A stretch of DNA of 64,000 bases from JARBUG01 sp035628915 (GCA_035628915.1 DASPIW010000026.1:50654-114653), one strand, 5' to 3'. Numbered from the stretch's first letter, positions 25,026 to 33,567 are shown. A program made the numbers and translations. The notes: generated by a model from the letters alone, not told the origin.

Positions 25026-26264
25026 CTACCTGACACCGACGGGTTCAGTTCTTTCGGTGAGCCAGTGGGTAAAGTCGTGGAAGTTCGCGTCCAGGCGATC
25101 CACAACTTCGCCATGCATAAAGAGCAACACGCTCGGCACTTGCGTTACCCCGTAGCGTCGGGCAAGCCGGGCGCTCTTATACAGGTCGATCCGGGCCAGC
25201 CGGAAGGTGGTCCCGCCGGCGGCGATGTTGGCCTGCTCGGCCCACTGCAGCACGTCGAGGCTCTCCTTGTTGGCCGGCGACCAGAAAACGGCCAGCACTG
25301 GCTCCCTGCGCTCAAGCACCTCGTGGCGCAGATGCTCCTCCTCGGCCAGATACTTCTCGGCAGCGCAGGCTGCGATGGCGCCGTCGGAAGAGGCGGTGAC
25401 GATCTGTCGGAGCCACTTCCGGCGGGCGTCACCGGCGGCGAAAACGCCATCGATATTCGTCGCCATGGTCTCAGAATCGGCGATGATGTAGCCGTTGTCG
25501 TCAAGCGCCAGGCCGGAGCCCTTCAGGAAATCGGTGTTGGGCAGCGTGCCGATGAAAACGAAGACGCCGTTGATGGGGCGTTCGGAGAGTTCGCCGGTCG
25601 CCAGGTTCTTCAGTACGATGGACTCGACAACGCCATCGCCCTTGATCTCTTCAATCGCCGACTGCCAGACGTACTTGATTTTGGGGTTGCCGTACGCCCG
25701 CTCCTGGCTTGCACGGTTGGCGTCCATCGTCCCTTCGGGATGGAGGATGATCATCGTGACGGATTCGCAGAATTTCGTCAGGTAAATGGCTTCCTCCACG
25801 GCGGCGTCACCGCTCCCGACCACCGCCACATCGAGGTCGGTGAAGAAGTCGGCGTCGCAGGTAGCGCAATAGGAGACGCCCTTGCCGCGCAAGGCGCCTT
25901 CGCCCTTGACGCCGAGTTTCCGGGGTTGGGCGCCCGGTGCCAGGATGACCGCCCGGCCTTCGTAGCGGTTGCCTTTGCGGGTTTCGATCACCTTGACGTC
26001 GCCCTGCAGGTCGAGTTGGGCCACTTCTTCCTTGATCATGTCAACGCCGAGCTGTTCGGCATGCTCCCGGAACTGCTTCATGAGCTCGGGACCGGTGGTT
26101 TTGCCGGAGCCGGGCCAGTTCTCGACTTCCTCCGTGGTGGCAGCCTGGCCGCCGTGCCTGACCTTTTCGATCAGCAGGGTCCGCAGCTTGGCGCGGGCGC
26201 CGTAGATGGCCGCCGTCATTCCTGCAGGGCCGCCGCCGACGATGATCAGATCGTAGTCCGCCAT
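25026..26264 (-). CDS. trxB: Thioredoxin reductase fused to a cysteine-less thioredoxin-like domain
   Basis: A 412-residue protein, about 100 longer than typical TrxB. Residues 1-~305 are a complete thioredoxin reductase: FAD motif VGGGPAGMTAAIYGARA, redox pair C133-A-T-C136, NADPH motif VVGSGDAAVEEA, and NIDGVFAAGDARRKWLRQ. Residues ~315-412 look like a thioredoxin fold (VLAVFWSPANKESL, then YGVTQVPSVLLFMHGEVVDR with the cis-proline region), but the CGPC cysteines are replaced by N332 and S335. The enzyme should pass electrons from NADPH to thioredoxin. A glycine riboswitch and its terminator lie 78 bases upstream, so expression is probably glycine-controlled. ATG 26264 follows GAGGAGAT. Confidence 0.88.
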   Translation of the reverse strand: MADYDLIIVGGGPAGMTAAIYGARAKLRTLLIEKVRHGGQAATTEEVENWPGSGKTTGPELMKQFREHAEQLGVDMIKEEVAQLDLQGDVKVIETRKGNRYEGRAVILAPGAQPRKLGVKGEGALRGKGVSYCATCDADFFTDLDVAVVGSGDAAVEEAIYLTKFCESVTMIILHPEGTMDANRASQERAYGNPKIKYVWQSAIEEIKGDGVVESIVLKNLATGELSERPINGVFVFIGTLPNTDFLKGSGLALDDNGYIIADSETMATNIDGVFAAGDARRKWLRQIVTASSDGAIAACAAEKYLAEEEHLRHEVLERREPVLAVFWSPANKESLDVLQWAEQANIAAGGTTFRLARIDLYKSARLARRYGVTQVPSVLLFMHGEVVDRLDANFHDFTHWLTERTEPVGVR

Positions 26265-26342
26265 GCTCTCATCTCCTCGTTGGCGATGTTATTCAGTCTA
26301 TTATGTTTATCTGTGCATACCAAGCCGTTCGGATCAGGACAA

Positions 26343-26374
26343 CAAAAAAGGAACGACTAACATAAGTCGCTCCT
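26343..26374 (-). terminator. Riboswitch expression-platform terminator
   Basis: On the minus strand AGGAGCGACT pairs with AGTCGTTCCT around a TATGT-type loop, followed by TTTTTTGTT. It comes immediately after the second glycine aptamer, so it is probably the switchable terminator. Confidence 0.8.
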
Positions 26375-26595
26375 CTGTCCTTGTCACCTGAGAGTTTAGC
26401 CGGATAGCTTTGCTCCTTCGGTGCCGCCGGGCAGCGGCTTTCCAGAGGCCTGGCTGCCCCGGGCTCCGGGGCGCTGTCCGCGGACCTTTGGCTTGAGAGA
26501 TTCACCGTCGCCCCTGACGAAGGTTGGCGGCTTGCTCCTTCGGCGCCCTCTTTTGCTGGTCGGAGAGGCGCTCCCGCAGAACTGACCAGTCCCTA
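26375..26595 (-). ncRNA. Tandem glycine riboswitch
   Basis: Two glycine aptamers follow each other on the minus strand. The first (from ~26590 to ~26480) has GGCGCCGAAGGAGCAAG (26547-26531) and AATCTCTCAAG; the second (to 26375) has CACCGAAGGAGCAA (26423-26410) and AACTCTCAGG then AAGGACAGAG. These are the two conserved blocks of the Rfam-type glycine riboswitch. A short linker joins them, as in cooperative tandem forms. The next gene downstream is trxB. In most cases glycine binding turns expression on by preventing the terminator that follows. Confidence 0.92.
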
Positions 26596-26709
26596 TAGTC
26601 TTGTTCGTCTTTTCACATCCTAACCGACAGGCGGGGGCAACTGCAATTCCACTTTGGCAGTGACGCTCTGTACCCGAAAGGGCGGAGCTTGAAGCAGGTC
26701 ATGGTGGGC

Positions 26710-27273
26710 CTATCGGGCTATGGAAGCAGGTGCTGGTCTATGGAACATGGCGTCCATGGTAAGGAACGCGGCCCCTGTGAAAAGGAAGAGCCACGGGTAT
26801 TGCTTGGGAAAGTTCGGAATCCGGGCGATGAGGTCGACGCCTACCAATGGGATGGAGTACCGGTAGTTGGCCGCCATGAGTGCGTCGAAAACGTTTGCAT
26901 TTGCGTTTACGGCCCGTGCCGCAGCGACAGCTGCAATCAGCAGTGGGCCGATGACCCCGCCGCCAATCCAGACCGGATCGAACCGGTTGAAACCGTTCTC
27001 CGCCATGTGGGGAATCACGTCAAACACGGCCACCAGCGAGATCGGCGCCCAGGAGAGCAAACCGGCGCAGGCGCCCAGCACGCCCCGCAGGAAGACGGGG
27101 ACCCGCTCTTCCGTGGACATCGTGGCGCTCAGTAGGGCCCACGTGGCGAGGCATGCGGCAAGGCCGCCCAGGAGGTAGCCCGGCTTGGGCCGGTCCTCGA
27201 GGAAGATGATCGGCCCGATGAAGGCAGCAACTGTGCAGAGTATGGTGAAGGCCAGACGCAAGTACGTCTTCAT
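26710..27273 (-). CDS. Hypothetical membrane protein
   Basis: A 187-residue protein with about five hydrophobic segments: LRLAFTILCTVAAFIGPIIF, YLLGGLAACLATWALL, GVLGACAGLLSWAPISLVAV, GGGVIGPLLIAAVAAARAV and YPWLFLFTGAAFLTM. No conserved charged motif or known family stands out. The ATG at 27273 has a rather distant GGGAGGATG. It may be co-transcribed with the zinc-ribbon gene upstream. Its 3' end lies upstream of the glycine riboswitch, which is read in the same direction. Confidence 0.55.
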   Translation of the reverse strand: MKTYLRLAFTILCTVAAFIGPIIFLEDRPKPGYLLGGLAACLATWALLSATMSTEERVPVFLRGVLGACAGLLSWAPISLVAVFDVIPHMAENGFNRFDPVWIGGGVIGPLLIAAVAAARAVNANANVFDALMAANYRYSIPLVGVDLIARIPNFPKQYPWLFLFTGAAFLTMDAMFHRPAPASIAR

Positions 27274-27341
27274 GGGTGTGCATCATCCTCCCACAGGCGG
27301 TAAGGGACCCGGCCAGGGCGGCCGGGTCCCTCGGCGTGCAG

Positions 27342-28220
27342 CTAGGGTTCAATGGGCGGCACCGGGGTCGACGCGATCTCCACCAGGCCCTTGGAGGGAT
27401 GGAGCACGTAGAAGGTAACCTTTTCGGCGGTGACGCTCATGAGCACGGTGCGCCCGCCGTCATGGGTGAAAGGCGCCTTCACCAGGTGCTCGGGCATCTG
27501 CTTGAGGGTAACCTTGCCGCTGGGCACGGAGCCGTGGGTGCTGAACCGCAGCACCCAGACCTGGGTATCATTGAACACAGCCAGCTCCTGGACGCCGTCG
27601 CCGTCGAAGTCGCCGGGGATGGCGTGGCGCAGGCCGGGTACCTGCTCAACGACCGGGGCGCCGCCCGGGGTCATGAGCATCAGCTGGTTGTCCGTCGCCA
27701 AAACAGCGACCGGCGAGCCGTTATTGAACAGGTCGCCGAGGGTGGCGAGCCGGAAGGTCTCGGTGGCAGGGGCGGCCATAGTGGCCGGCGCAGCCTGCGT
27801 GACCGGCGCCTGGGGGGCAACCGGGGCAGGAGCAGGGGCGGGAGCCGGAGCGGGAGCCGGCTGGGCCACAGGAGCCACCGGGGCCATGGGGGGTGGGGCC
27901 GGCTGCACGGGCCGCATCGTGGGCGGCGCGGGCGCGGCGCCCATGGGCTGGTTCATCGGGGGCATGGGGGCCGGGGGCATGGGCGCCGGCCGGGGCGGCA
28001 TGGCGTTCGGCGCCGGCGGCATGCCCATCGGCGGTGCGGGCGGCATGCCCATCGGCGGTGCGGGCGGCATTCCTATCGGCTGCCCGGGCATGGGCGGTCT
28101 CATGTTCGGCGGAGCGGGGGGCACGGGGGCCTGGCCGGCGGCGGCCAGGGGCTTGCCGCATTCGGTGCAGAAACGGCTGCCGGGTGCGACTGCAGCCCCA
28201 CAGTTCGGGCAGTTGCTCAC
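27342..28220 (-). CDS. Zinc-ribbon protein with proline-rich linker and FG-GAP-like domain
   Basis: A 292-residue protein in three parts. Residues 3-22 are a zinc ribbon (CPNCG, then CTECG). Residues ~30-150 are a low-complexity Pro/Met/Ala linker with repeats of GMPPAPPM and later PAPAPA. The C-terminal ~140 residues contain GDFDGDGVQELAVFND, a calcium-binding FG-GAP/VCBS-like loop, in a beta-rich domain. No signal peptide or membrane helix is seen, so the location is unclear. GTG 28220 follows GGGAGAGG. At DNA level the linker holds near-perfect 24-base tandem repeats (about 28013-28081). Confidence 0.65.
   Translation of the reverse strand: MSNCPNCGAAVAPGSRFCTECGKPLAAAGQAPVPPAPPNMRPPMPGQPIGMPPAPPMGMPPAPPMGMPPAPNAMPPRPAPMPPAPMPPMNQPMGAAPAPPTMRPVQPAPPPMAPVAPVAQPAPAPAPAPAPAPVAPQAPVTQAAPATMAAPATETFRLATLGDLFNNGSPVAVLATDNQLMLMTPGGAPVVEQVPGLRHAIPGDFDGDGVQELAVFNDTQVWVLRFSTHGSVPSGKVTLKQMPEHLVKAPFTHDGGRTVLMSVTAEKVTFYVLHPSKGLVEIASTPVPPIEP
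28013..28081. repeat. Tandem 24-base repeats inside the linker
   Basis: GGCGGCATGCCCATCGGCGG followed by TGCG occurs about three times head to tail, the last copy with two changes. It encodes repeated proline-methionine-rich peptide and is a likely slippage site. Confidence 0.7.
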
Positions 28221-28335
28221 GCAGGTCCTCTCCCTTACTCGAATCCATCTCTGTGTCCCCAAATTCGATTTGCGCCTAAACATTCCTGCTGGGGAGTGCT
28301 TCCTCGTCAGCGTAGAGTGTGCAGATGAGAAAGAA

Positions 28336-28363
28336 AGGGCGGTGGATCGCTCCACCGCCCCGA
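28336..28363 (-). terminator. argG terminator
   Basis: GGGCGGTGGA and TCCACCGCCC pair around TCGC, 13 bases after the argG stop codon; the minus-strand transcript then reads TTTCTTTCTC. Confidence 0.75.
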
Positions 28364-28375
28364 TTCTATGGCATG

Positions 28376-29605
28376 TTAGTCCGCCGTAACGGCTTCCTTT
28401 TCCTTCTTGGCCTTCTGCACGGCACCGTAGACCTTGGTGGGCAGACCGAAGATGTCGATGAAGCCCTTGGCAGCCTTGTGGTCAAACTTGTCGGCCTTGT
28501 CGTAGGTGGCCAGCTGGTAGCTGTACAGGGTCTCGTCGGACTTCCGGGCGACGCACATGGCGCTGCCCTTGAAGAGCTTGACCCGCACGGTCCCGGTCAC
28601 GGTCTTCTGGGACTCCTGAATGAAGGCGTCCAGGGCCTTCTTCAGCGGCGAGAACCAGAGTCCGAAGTACACGAGCTCCGCATACTTCTGCTCAAAGCCG
28701 AGCTTGAAGTGGTGCAGCTCCCGGGGCAGGGTGATCGTCTCCAACTCCTTGTGGGCAAGGGTGAGCACGGTGGCGGCGGGCATTTCGTAGACCTCGCGGG
28801 ACTTGATGCCCACGAGTCGGTTCTCCACATGGTCGATGCGGCCGACGCCATGCGCACCGGCGATGGCGTGGACCTTCTCGATCAGGGTGACGAGGTCCAT
28901 GGCCTCGCCGTTCAGCGAGACCGGCACGCCCTTCTCGAACCCGATTTCGACATACTCGGGCTCGTCGGGGGCGTCCTTGGGGTTGACGGTCCACTCAAAG
29001 GCCGCCTCAGGCGCCTCATTCCAGGGATCTTCGAGCACGCCGGCTTCGCAGGCGCGGCCCCAGAGGTTGACGTCCAGCGAGAAGGGGTTCTCCTTGCCAA
29101 TGGGCACGGGAATGTTGTGCTTAATGGCGTAGTCGATCTCCTCTTCCCGGCTCCAGCCCCAGTCCCGCACGGGAGCGATGACTTCAAGGTCCGGGTTGAG
29201 CGCCGCCACGGAGACCTCGAACCGCACCTGGTCGTTGCCCTTGCCGGTGCAGCCGTGGGCCACGAAGTCGGCGCCCTCCTTCTCGGCCACGTCGACCAGC
29301 AGCTTGCTGATCAGGGGCCGGGAAAGGGCGGAGGAGACAAAGTACTTGCTCTCGTAGATGGCGTTAGCCATCAGCGTCGGCACAATGTACTCGTATGCAT
29401 ATTCCTTCTTCGCATCGATCACATAGCTGGCGCTGGCGCCAATGGTCAGCGCCTTCTGCTTGATGAACTCCAAATCCTTATCGTTAGCGCCGACGTCCAC
29501 AGCGAGGCAGACGACGTCGCAGTCGTAGTTGTCTTTGATCCAACGGATCGCCACTGAAGTATCCAATCCGCCGGAGTAGGCCAGGACACACTTCTTCTTA
29601 GCCAT
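28376..29605 (-). CDS. argG: Argininosuccinate synthase
   Basis: A 409-residue enzyme that joins citrulline and aspartate using ATP. The N-terminus VLAYSGGLDTSVAIRW is the PP-loop ATP-binding motif. GCTGKGNDQVRFE binds citrulline/aspartate, and the last third has the usual tetramer-forming helix. ATG 29605 follows AAGGAGG. The gene is monocistronic: a terminator follows, and its own ARG-box promoter lies 35-70 bases upstream. Its product is the substrate of ArgH, encoded 8 kb away. Confidence 0.97.
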   Translation of the reverse strand: MAKKKCVLAYSGGLDTSVAIRWIKDNYDCDVVCLAVDVGANDKDLEFIKQKALTIGASASYVIDAKKEYAYEYIVPTLMANAIYESKYFVSSALSRPLISKLLVDVAEKEGADFVAHGCTGKGNDQVRFEVSVAALNPDLEVIAPVRDWGWSREEEIDYAIKHNIPVPIGKENPFSLDVNLWGRACEAGVLEDPWNEAPEAAFEWTVNPKDAPDEPEYVEIGFEKGVPVSLNGEAMDLVTLIEKVHAIAGAHGVGRIDHVENRLVGIKSREVYEMPAATVLTLAHKELETITLPRELHHFKLGFEQKYAELVYFGLWFSPLKKALDAFIQESQKTVTGTVRVKLFKGSAMCVARKSDETLYSYQLATYDKADKFDHKAAKGFIDIFGLPTKVYGAVQKAKKEKEAVTAD

Positions 29606-29638
29606 ATTAGGGGGCGCCTCCTTAATCGGGGTCGTTTC

Positions 29639-29673
29639 GCATAATTATAAGCCCACGCTGTATAAATATGCAA
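29639..29673 (-). promoter_or_regulatory. argG promoter overlapped by two ARG boxes
   Basis: On the minus strand TTGCAT (29673-29668), 18 bases, TATAAT (29649-29644). ARG-box sites TGCATATTTATACA and GCTTATAATTATGC cover the two hexamers, centred 20 bp apart. Confidence 0.8.
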
Positions 29674-29751
29674 TAGGCTTTTTGCTGCGAACAAAGTGCT
29701 ACCGGGAACCGTAGATATTGGTAGATCCCTGTATGGGGAGGTGCATGAGCT

Positions 29752-30171
29752 ATGGATCTGTCCCTGCGGGCGATCGGCAAGACCATCGTCTGGTCTGCCG
29801 CCTTCAAGGATGCCATGGAGGACCTCTGTGCCGCCCACTTCCTGCCTGACAGCCTACCCGAACGCATCGGGGCGGTGCCGGTGAAAACGGCGGGAATCCT
29901 GCTCGTATGGCCCATGCCGCCCGGCGGCGAAGGTGGGCATGCCGTCAGCCGCTCGCCACAGGGTCGCCGGCTCACCACCGACCTGTCGGAGCCATTCATC
30001 GGGCTGGGCGCCGACATTCCGGACGGGCTGGTCACGGAAATCCCGGTTACGTCGTATCGCCACGCGAAGCACGGGCTCTGTCTGGCGCTCCAGTTTCAGA
30101 AGGCGACCTTCCTGTACAAAGAAAGCCGGGGATCGGCCATCGGCTTGCTGGACGACTGTGAAGACGACTAA
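29752..30171 (+). CDS. Hypothetical protein, 139 residues
   Basis: A small soluble protein starting at ATG 29752, eight bases after GGGGAGGTG. It reads MDLSLRAIGKTIVWSAAFKD, then a C-A-A-H near residue 26, and later TEIPVTSYRHAKHGLCLALQ. No membrane helix, signal peptide or known motif is seen. It is divergent from argG and convergent with ldh, with a strong bidirectional terminator between. I do not recognise a family; codon use and a good ribosome binding site support a real gene. Confidence 0.55.
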   Translation: MDLSLRAIGKTIVWSAAFKDAMEDLCAAHFLPDSLPERIGAVPVKTAGILLVWPMPPGGEGGHAVSRSPQGRRLTTDLSEPFIGLGADIPDGLVTEIPVTSYRHAKHGLCLALQFQKATFLYKESRGSAIGLLDDCEDD

Positions 30172-30175
30172 CAGG

Positions 30176-30208
30176 GCGCCCCGGTGCGATCCATTCCGCA
30201 CCGGGGCG
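30176..30208. terminator. Bidirectional terminator between the hypothetical gene and ldh
   Basis: GCGCCCCGGTGCG pairs with CGCACCGGGGCG around ATCCATTC between two convergent genes. Confidence 0.7.
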
Positions 30209-30217
30209 TCTGCGCGT

Positions 30218-31159
30218 CTAGAACCCGATTTGCTTCAGGAACTGCTTGAGCTTTTCCGCCGAAGCCAGGAAAAGCGCCATCTCCTTCTCCGTCAGGGGAA
30301 TCTCCAGAACCTCCTCCACGCCGTTGCGGCCAACAATGGTCGGCACGCCCAGGCAAACGTCGTGCACGCCATGATAATTCTCCAGGTACGAGGAAACCGC
30401 CAGCACCGAGTGCTGGTCCCGCAGGATCGCCTCGCAAATCCGGGCCAGGGCCAGGGCGATAGCGTAATATGTGGAGCCCTTTCGCTCGATGATCTTGTAC
30501 GCGGCGCCCCGGGTCTCTTCATAGATCAGGTCTTTGGCGCGCTCGTCCAGGTTCCATCGGCTCTGGTTCGCGGCAGCATCAGGGATAACCCCGGCGATAT
30601 TGAGCGAACTCCAGACCGGCACCTCCGAGTCACCGTGCTCCCCCACGATGAACCCATGCACGCTGCGGGGGTCCACCCGTAGGCGCTCGGCAATCAGGTA
30701 GCGGAAGCGGGAACTGTCCAGCAGCGTACCGCTGCCGATTACCCGGCTCTTCGGCCACCCGGAGAGCTTGAGGGCAACCTGCGTCAGTATGTCCACCGGG
30801 TTAGTGGCAATCAGCAAGATGCCGTCTTCGTTGTGCTGGATCACCTGTTTGATGATCGAATCGAAAATGGCGACGTTCCGGCTCATCAGGTCGGTCCGGG
30901 TTTCGCCGGGACGCTGCGCTGCGCCCGCTGTAATCACGATGATGTCGGCGCCCCGGCAGTCCGGATAGTCGCCGGCGTAGATCTTCATGGGCTTGGCCAG
31001 CATCAGCCCGTGGTTCAGGTCCAGGGCGTCGCCCTCGGCTTTTGCCCGGTTCGCATCGATGATGACCAATTCGTGGACCAGCCCCCGCAGGAGCACCGTG
31101 TAGGCAAAGGTGGAACCCACCATACCGCTGCCAATCAGAACGATTTTGCTTGTCTTCAT
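30218..31159 (-). CDS. ldh: L-lactate dehydrogenase
   Basis: A 313-residue NAD-dependent enzyme that interconverts pyruvate and L-lactate. It has the Rossmann motif IVLIGSGMVGSTFAYTVLL, the active loop AAQRPGETRTDL with the substrate-binding arginine, ATNPVDILTQVALKLSG, and the catalytic histidine in GFIVGEHGDSEVPVWS. The GxGxxGS form and Q in AAQRPGE (rather than the R-rich loop of malate dehydrogenase) support lactate. Its start ATG at 31159 has a weak site CGGGC. The gene stands alone, between a terminator and a 205-base gap before the NfeD-like gene. Confidence 0.93.
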   Translation of the reverse strand: MKTSKIVLIGSGMVGSTFAYTVLLRGLVHELVIIDANRAKAEGDALDLNHGLMLAKPMKIYAGDYPDCRGADIIVITAGAAQRPGETRTDLMSRNVAIFDSIIKQVIQHNEDGILLIATNPVDILTQVALKLSGWPKSRVIGSGTLLDSSRFRYLIAERLRVDPRSVHGFIVGEHGDSEVPVWSSLNIAGVIPDAAANQSRWNLDERAKDLIYEETRGAAYKIIERKGSTYYAIALALARICEAILRDQHSVLAVSSYLENYHGVHDVCLGVPTIVGRNGVEEVLEIPLTEKEMALFLASAEKLKQFLKQIGF

Positions 31160-31364
31160 GCCCGCCCGTCAGTCCCCTCGCTATGCAGTAAAGCAGCATC
31201 ACCATAGCAAGTGTTTCCCACAGGGGCAATTTGCAGGTCTCCTGCTTCGTTTATTGAAAAATACGTCGTCAAGATACACTTGTAGTCCTAGGAGAGAACC
31301 AAATGGTTGTCTAATTAACTCTCTAGTATGCAGACCTCGTTGGGGTGCGAAAGGGGGGCAAGGG

Positions 31365-32015
31365 ATGTCAACCGTGTTCCTGATTACCTTCTTCGTCGGC
31401 TTCGGCCTGACGCTGGTTTCGGTCGTGCTTGGGGCGATTGACGCCAGCGGGCTTGGGCATGGAGCGGGCGACGCGGGCGGCGCCCACGCAGGGGACCTGA
31501 GCCACGGCGGCGTACATGCCGGCGACGCAGGCGCCAACGCCGGCGACCTGAGCCACGGGGCGCATGGCGACACCGGCGGCCATGTTGCGTCCGTCTCACC
31601 TGTCAACTTCCAGACGTTGGTGGCGTTCCTCATGGGCTTCGGCGGCGTTGGCTACCTGGTCGGCCGAACCCCGGTCGCGGGGCTGCTGCTGGCCATACCG
31701 GCGGCGGTCGCCGGCGGCGCGGTCACAGGCTGGCTGATTCTCAAGTGGCAAAGGTTTCTGGTACGCGGCGAACGCCCCATGCCGCCCTCGAACTACCTCG
31801 GCGTGGTCGGAAAGCTGAGTGTCGGGATTCGGGAAGGCGGCACGGGCGAACTGGTCTACAGCCTCCACGGGACGCGCATGGTCACGGCGGCCCGCAGCAC
31901 GGACGGACGGCCGCTTGCCAAAGGTGAGCAGGTCATGGTCCTGCGCTACGAGAAAGGCGTGGCATACGTGGAGCCGTGGAGCGGGCTGGAGACTGACCGG
32001 CAGCAGCACACGTAG
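31365..32015 (+). CDS. NfeD-like membrane protein partner of flotillin
   Basis: A 216-residue protein. An N-terminal helix (STVFLITFFVGFGLTLVSVV) is followed by a 55-residue Gly/His/Asp-rich stretch with repeats of HAGDLSHGG, then two more helices (TLVAFLMGFGGVGYLVG and AGLLLAIPAAVAGGAVTG) and a C-terminal OB-like NfeD domain (LGVVGKLSVGIREGGTGELV). NfeD/YqfA-type proteins assist flotillin in membrane microdomains. ATG 31365 follows AAAGGGGGG. The flotillin gene begins 30 bases downstream. Confidence 0.75.
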   Translation: MSTVFLITFFVGFGLTLVSVVLGAIDASGLGHGAGDAGGAHAGDLSHGGVHAGDAGANAGDLSHGAHGDTGGHVASVSPVNFQTLVAFLMGFGGVGYLVGRTPVAGLLLAIPAAVAGGAVTGWLILKWQRFLVRGERPMPPSNYLGVVGKLSVGIREGGTGELVYSLHGTRMVTAARSTDGRPLAKGEQVMVLRYEKGVAYVEPWSGLETDRQQHT

Positions 32016-32045
32016 ACTCGGTAACGGAAACAGGAGGTACGGGTC

Positions 32046-33554
32046 ATGTTGGAGACTGGCAGTTGGATTGTGATCGGTGGCACCATACTGGGCATACTCC
32101 TGCTCTTCACCGTCGCGGCAATGATGTACCGCAAGGTCCCGCCCAACACAGCCCTGATCGTGTACGGCATGGGCGGCCCGAAGATCACCAAGGGCGGCGG
32201 TCTTGTAGTTTGGCCGCTGATCCAGTCGTTCCGGGAACTCTCCCTGGAACTGATGTCCTTTGACGTCGTCCCGCAGCAGGACTTCTATACGGTCCAGGGC
32301 GTTGCGGTGACCGTGGAAGCCGTCGCCCAAATTAAAGTCAAATCCGACACCGAATCGATCATGACGGCCTCCGAGCAGTTCCTCTCCAAGTCGATCCAGG
32401 AGCGGCACGAAGTGCTGCGTCTGGTCATGGAGGGCCATCTGCGGGGCATTATCGGCCAGTTGACGGTCGAACAGATCGTCAAGGAGCCGGAGATGGTCGC
32501 CGACCGGATGCGCTCCAACGTCGCCGACGACATGAACAAGATGGGCCTGGAGGTCGTCTCGTTCACCGTCAAGGAGATCAAGGACAAGAACGACTATATC
32601 GTCAACATGGGCCGCCCGGACATCGCCCGCATTCAGATGGCTGCTAATATTGCCGCCGCGGAAGCGCAGCGGGAGACGGAGATCAAGCAGGCCATCGCCC
32701 AGCGGGAAGCGGCCGTGGCTAAGGCCCTGGCTGACCAGGAAACCGTCCTGGCCCAGACCAACTCCCAGGCGAAGCAGGCGGAAGCCCAGCGCGACCTGAA
32801 CCTGAAGAAGGCCGCGTTCGACGCGGAAACCAAAAAAGCCCAGGCCCAGGCTGACAAGGCCTACGATATTCAGACCAACGTTATGCAGCAGCAGGTCGTG
32901 GCCGAGCAGGTCAAAGTCCAGCAGATTGAGCGCATGGAGCAGGTGAAGGTGCAGGAAGCCGAAATCCTGCGGCGTGAGAAGGAACTGATCGCGACGGTCC
33001 TGAAGCAGGCCGAAATCGAGAAGCAGCGGGTCGAAACCCTGGCCGAAGCTCAGCGCCGCAAGGTGGAGATTGAAGCCTCCGGCCAGGCGCAGGCGGTACG
33101 TGCAGCCGGTACGGCCGATGCCGATATCAAGAAGCTCACCGGTATTGCCGAAGCCGAAGCCCTCAAGGCCCGGGGCATGGCGGAAGCGGAAGTCGTGCTC
33201 GCCAAGGGCAAGGCCGAAGCCGAAGCGATGCAGGTCAAGGCTGCAGCTTACAAGGAGTACGGCCAGGCCGCCATCCTCGACAAGATGCTGCCGGCCCTGC
33301 CCGAACTGATGCGCGCTGCCGCCGAGCCGCTCTCCAAGATCGACAAGGTCACGATTCTGTCCCAGGGCGCCGGCGCCGATGTGGGCATCAACCGGTTTAT
33401 GGGCGACATCGCCAAGGTGGTGGCCACGGCCCCTGCCATGGTGGAGACGCTCACCGGGCTGAAAATCTCCGATCTGCTGAGCGGCATTCCCGGTCTGTCC
33501 GAGCAGGTTCAGAAGGTCCAGGCGGCCCTGCCGCAGGAAAGCGAAACCAAGTAG
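32046..33554 (+). CDS. floT: Flotillin-like SPFH-domain protein
   Basis: A 502-residue protein of flotillin length. A single N-terminal membrane helix (IVIGGTILGILLLFTVAAMM) is followed by the SPFH/band-7 domain (KVPPNTALIVYGMGGPKITK to ~residue 190). A long coiled-coil flotillin domain rich in EAQR/KAEAEA repeats spans ~200-420, and the C-terminus is a hydrophobic DLLSGIPGLSEQVQKV. Flotillins build membrane scaffolds and affect fluidity. The ATG follows AGGAGG. A strong terminator follows the stop, giving a two-gene unit with the NfeD-like gene. Confidence 0.93.
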   Translation: MLETGSWIVIGGTILGILLLFTVAAMMYRKVPPNTALIVYGMGGPKITKGGGLVVWPLIQSFRELSLELMSFDVVPQQDFYTVQGVAVTVEAVAQIKVKSDTESIMTASEQFLSKSIQERHEVLRLVMEGHLRGIIGQLTVEQIVKEPEMVADRMRSNVADDMNKMGLEVVSFTVKEIKDKNDYIVNMGRPDIARIQMAANIAAAEAQRETEIKQAIAQREAAVAKALADQETVLAQTNSQAKQAEAQRDLNLKKAAFDAETKKAQAQADKAYDIQTNVMQQQVVAEQVKVQQIERMEQVKVQEAEILRREKELIATVLKQAEIEKQRVETLAEAQRRKVEIEASGQAQAVRAAGTADADIKKLTGIAEAEALKARGMAEAEVVLAKGKAEAEAMQVKAAAYKEYGQAAILDKMLPALPELMRAAAEPLSKIDKVTILSQGAGADVGINRFMGDIAKVVATAPAMVETLTGLKISDLLSGIPGLSEQVQKVQAALPQESETK

Positions 33555-33567
33555 GCTTGCCGATGAC

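Noticed and set aside
28013..28081. Short direct repeats as a CRISPR array
   Set aside because: The 24-base units are head to tail without spacers and encode a proline-rich peptide in frame.
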